A DNA stretch of 64,000 nt from Flavobacterium aquicola (lineage in GTDB: Bacteria > Bacteroidota > Bacteroidia > Flavobacteriales > Flavobacteriaceae), in assembly GCF_003385115.1 (NCBI RefSeq), contig NZ_QUNI01000003.1, positions 186,001-250,000 on the forward strand. Reading direction: 5' to 3'. The notes beneath the pieces are model-generated. The model saw only the letters and a program-made list of their open reading frames with translations, was not told the DNA's origin and ran no database searches. The position numbers were made by a program, and so were the translations under genes. Each line of letters opens with the position of its first letter. Position 1 is the stretch's first letter. Positions 62,964 through 64,000 of the stretch are shown piece after piece.

Positions 62964-64000
62964 CTAGCAGTTAGAAAACCACTGATTTTTTATTTCACTT
63001 GCTATATGTGCGGTCATTAATGGCGGTACACTCATTCCTAAAACATATCTAGCGTCCATATCGTTAAAATCATAATCTTTAGGAAAACTGCTCATCCTTC
63101 TGTATTCTTCATCATTTAAGTTCCTAACCTCATCATAATACACTGTAGTTCCCGAACTCGTTAAGGTAGGTGCTACAACATTATCATAAAGTATTGTTGT
63201 ACTAAAGAAAGCATTATATGTTGTTTTGTTTCGGTATTTAGCATCGGCAAATTTCATATTCTGATCGCCTTTTTCTATATACGGCCATCTTATGCTAATT
63301 GATGGCCACAAAGGCTTATGAGTTGTCGAATTCTTTTCAACAATATCACTAAAGAGTATTGGCGGTTCTTGGAAGTCCAACACCAATGGACTGAAACCTA
63401 AATCCTTTCGTCTAGCAATAAAAAACACTCTTTCACGCGCTTGAGGAACTCCCATAGTAGCACTATTTAACTGGAATATCTGAACATCATAGCCCGATTC
63501 ATTAAGCCTTTCCACTATTTCAATGGTATAGCCTTTGGCATTTCCAGCTACAATGCCCGGAACGTTCTCAAGTATAGCGACCTTTGGCTTTAGCTTGTCA
63601 ATCGTTTCGCAATAAACAAATACCAAATCATCTAATGTCTGTAGTTTTTGCCCTTCTTTAAATACCTTTTCAACACCCCAGCCTTTTTCACGCTTTCCAC
63701 ACATTGAAAACGTACTGCAAGGTGGCGAACCGTCCAGAATATCCAAATCGTAAAGTACTCTAGGCAGGTCAGTTCTATTATTGAATTCTCTAATATCTTC
63801 AAGATAAAAGTATTTTGGATTATGATTGATTTGATATACTAAAGCCATTCTTTTATCAATTTCAACACCCCCTAAGTGTTCGAATCCCGCTAACTTATAT
63901 CCCATAGTAGAGCCACCTCCACATACGAAAGTACCAAACACCTTGAGTCCATTTAACTTAGGATAATCATGGCTTTTTGACCAATCGTAATTTAATTTTT
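62964..64000 (-). CDS. cytosine-C5 DNA methyltransferase, 5' end outside window
   Basis: At least 345 aa; the frame stays open to the window edge, with SKSHDYPKLNGLK preceding the GTG at 63941, so that GTG is probably not the start. Motif I appears as FVCGGGSTMGYKLAGFEHLG, catalytic PC in DILDGSPPCSTFSMCG, motif VI ENVPGI, motif VIII ARERVFFIAR, and motif X GMSVPPLMTAHIA. Target unknown. Neighbour and N-terminal extension suggest a phage-type solitary enzyme. Confidence 0.92.
   Translation of the reverse strand, partial: KLNYDWSKSHDYPKLNGLKVFGTFVCGGGSTMGYKLAGFEHLGGVEIDKRMALVYQINHNPKYFYLEDIREFNNRTDLPRVLYDLDILDGSPPCSTFSMCGKREKGWGVEKVFKEGQKLQTLDDLVFVYCETIDKLKPKVAILENVPGIVAGNAKGYTIEIVERLNESGYDVQIFQLNSATMGVPQARERVFFIARRKDLGFSPLVLDFQEPPILFSDIVEKNSTTHKPLWPSISIRWPYIEKGDQNMKFADAKYRNKTTYNAFFSTTILYDNVVAPTLTSSGTTVYYDEVRNLNDEEYRRMSSFPKDYDFNDMDARYVLGMSVPPLMTAHIASEIKNQWFSNC

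Overview
The window looks like chromosome of a Flavobacterium-type Bacteroidota. It is AT-rich. Many genes are preceded by a TAnnTTTG -7 element rather than an E. coli-like promoter. Typical phylum proteins are present: SprA and RemB (type IX secretion and gliding), PorP/SprF, DUF4270, DUF4249, DUF4403, DUF4907 and DUF6089 proteins, and lipoproteins with Asp-rich residues just after the lipid Cys. The order sprA-gcvH-vanZ-deoC-remB matches, from memory, the Flavobacterium johnsoniae neighbourhood. No rRNA, tRNA or CRISPR array was recognised.

Layout. 1-0.9 kb: 3' end of cytochrome c oxidase subunit I. 0.9-8 kb: housekeeping genes (ruvB, a P450 overlapping queG, a CBS protein, maeB, ruvA). 8-19 kb: sprA (2438 aa), gcvH, vanZ, deoC, remB. 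19-24.5 kb: oxidase assembly (heme o synthase, two subunit III genes, subunit IV, a cysteine-free SCO paralogue, true SCO, DUF420/CtaM-like, a small CxxC membrane protein). 24.6-26 kb: DUF4403 lipoprotein. 26-33.3 kb: MacAB-TolC-like exporter with one ATPase, two permeases, two adaptors and one outer-membrane channel. 33.5-38.3 kb: tsaB, MscS, a 22-residue-repeat helical protein, Nfu, PorP/SprF, gamma carbonic anhydrase.

38.3-45.2 kb: the most interesting region. A minus-strand operon couples an outer-membrane barrel, a Kelch lipoprotein, a DUF4907 membrane protein and a LytS/LytR-type two-component system. It is divergent from a DUF4270 lipoprotein plus a second barrel. I know no function for this set.

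45.2-53.6 kb: a minus-strand envelope cluster (CBS, nadK, DUF6089, uppS, bamA, two Skp/OmpH proteins, murI), divergent from pdxJ. 54.4-57.6 kb: TonB-dependent receptor plus DUF4249 lipoprotein. 57.7-61.8 kb: a lipoprotein of unknown function, an alpha/beta hydrolase, a PF04020 membrane protein, a heavy-metal-binding protein and a MOSC protein. 61.85 kb to the end: an adenine and a cytosine DNA methyltransferase with no nuclease in view, probably the edge of a prophage or island; the cytosine enzyme runs off the window.

Nearly all intergenic spaces are under 250 bp. Several hold clear Rho-independent hairpins, listed separately.
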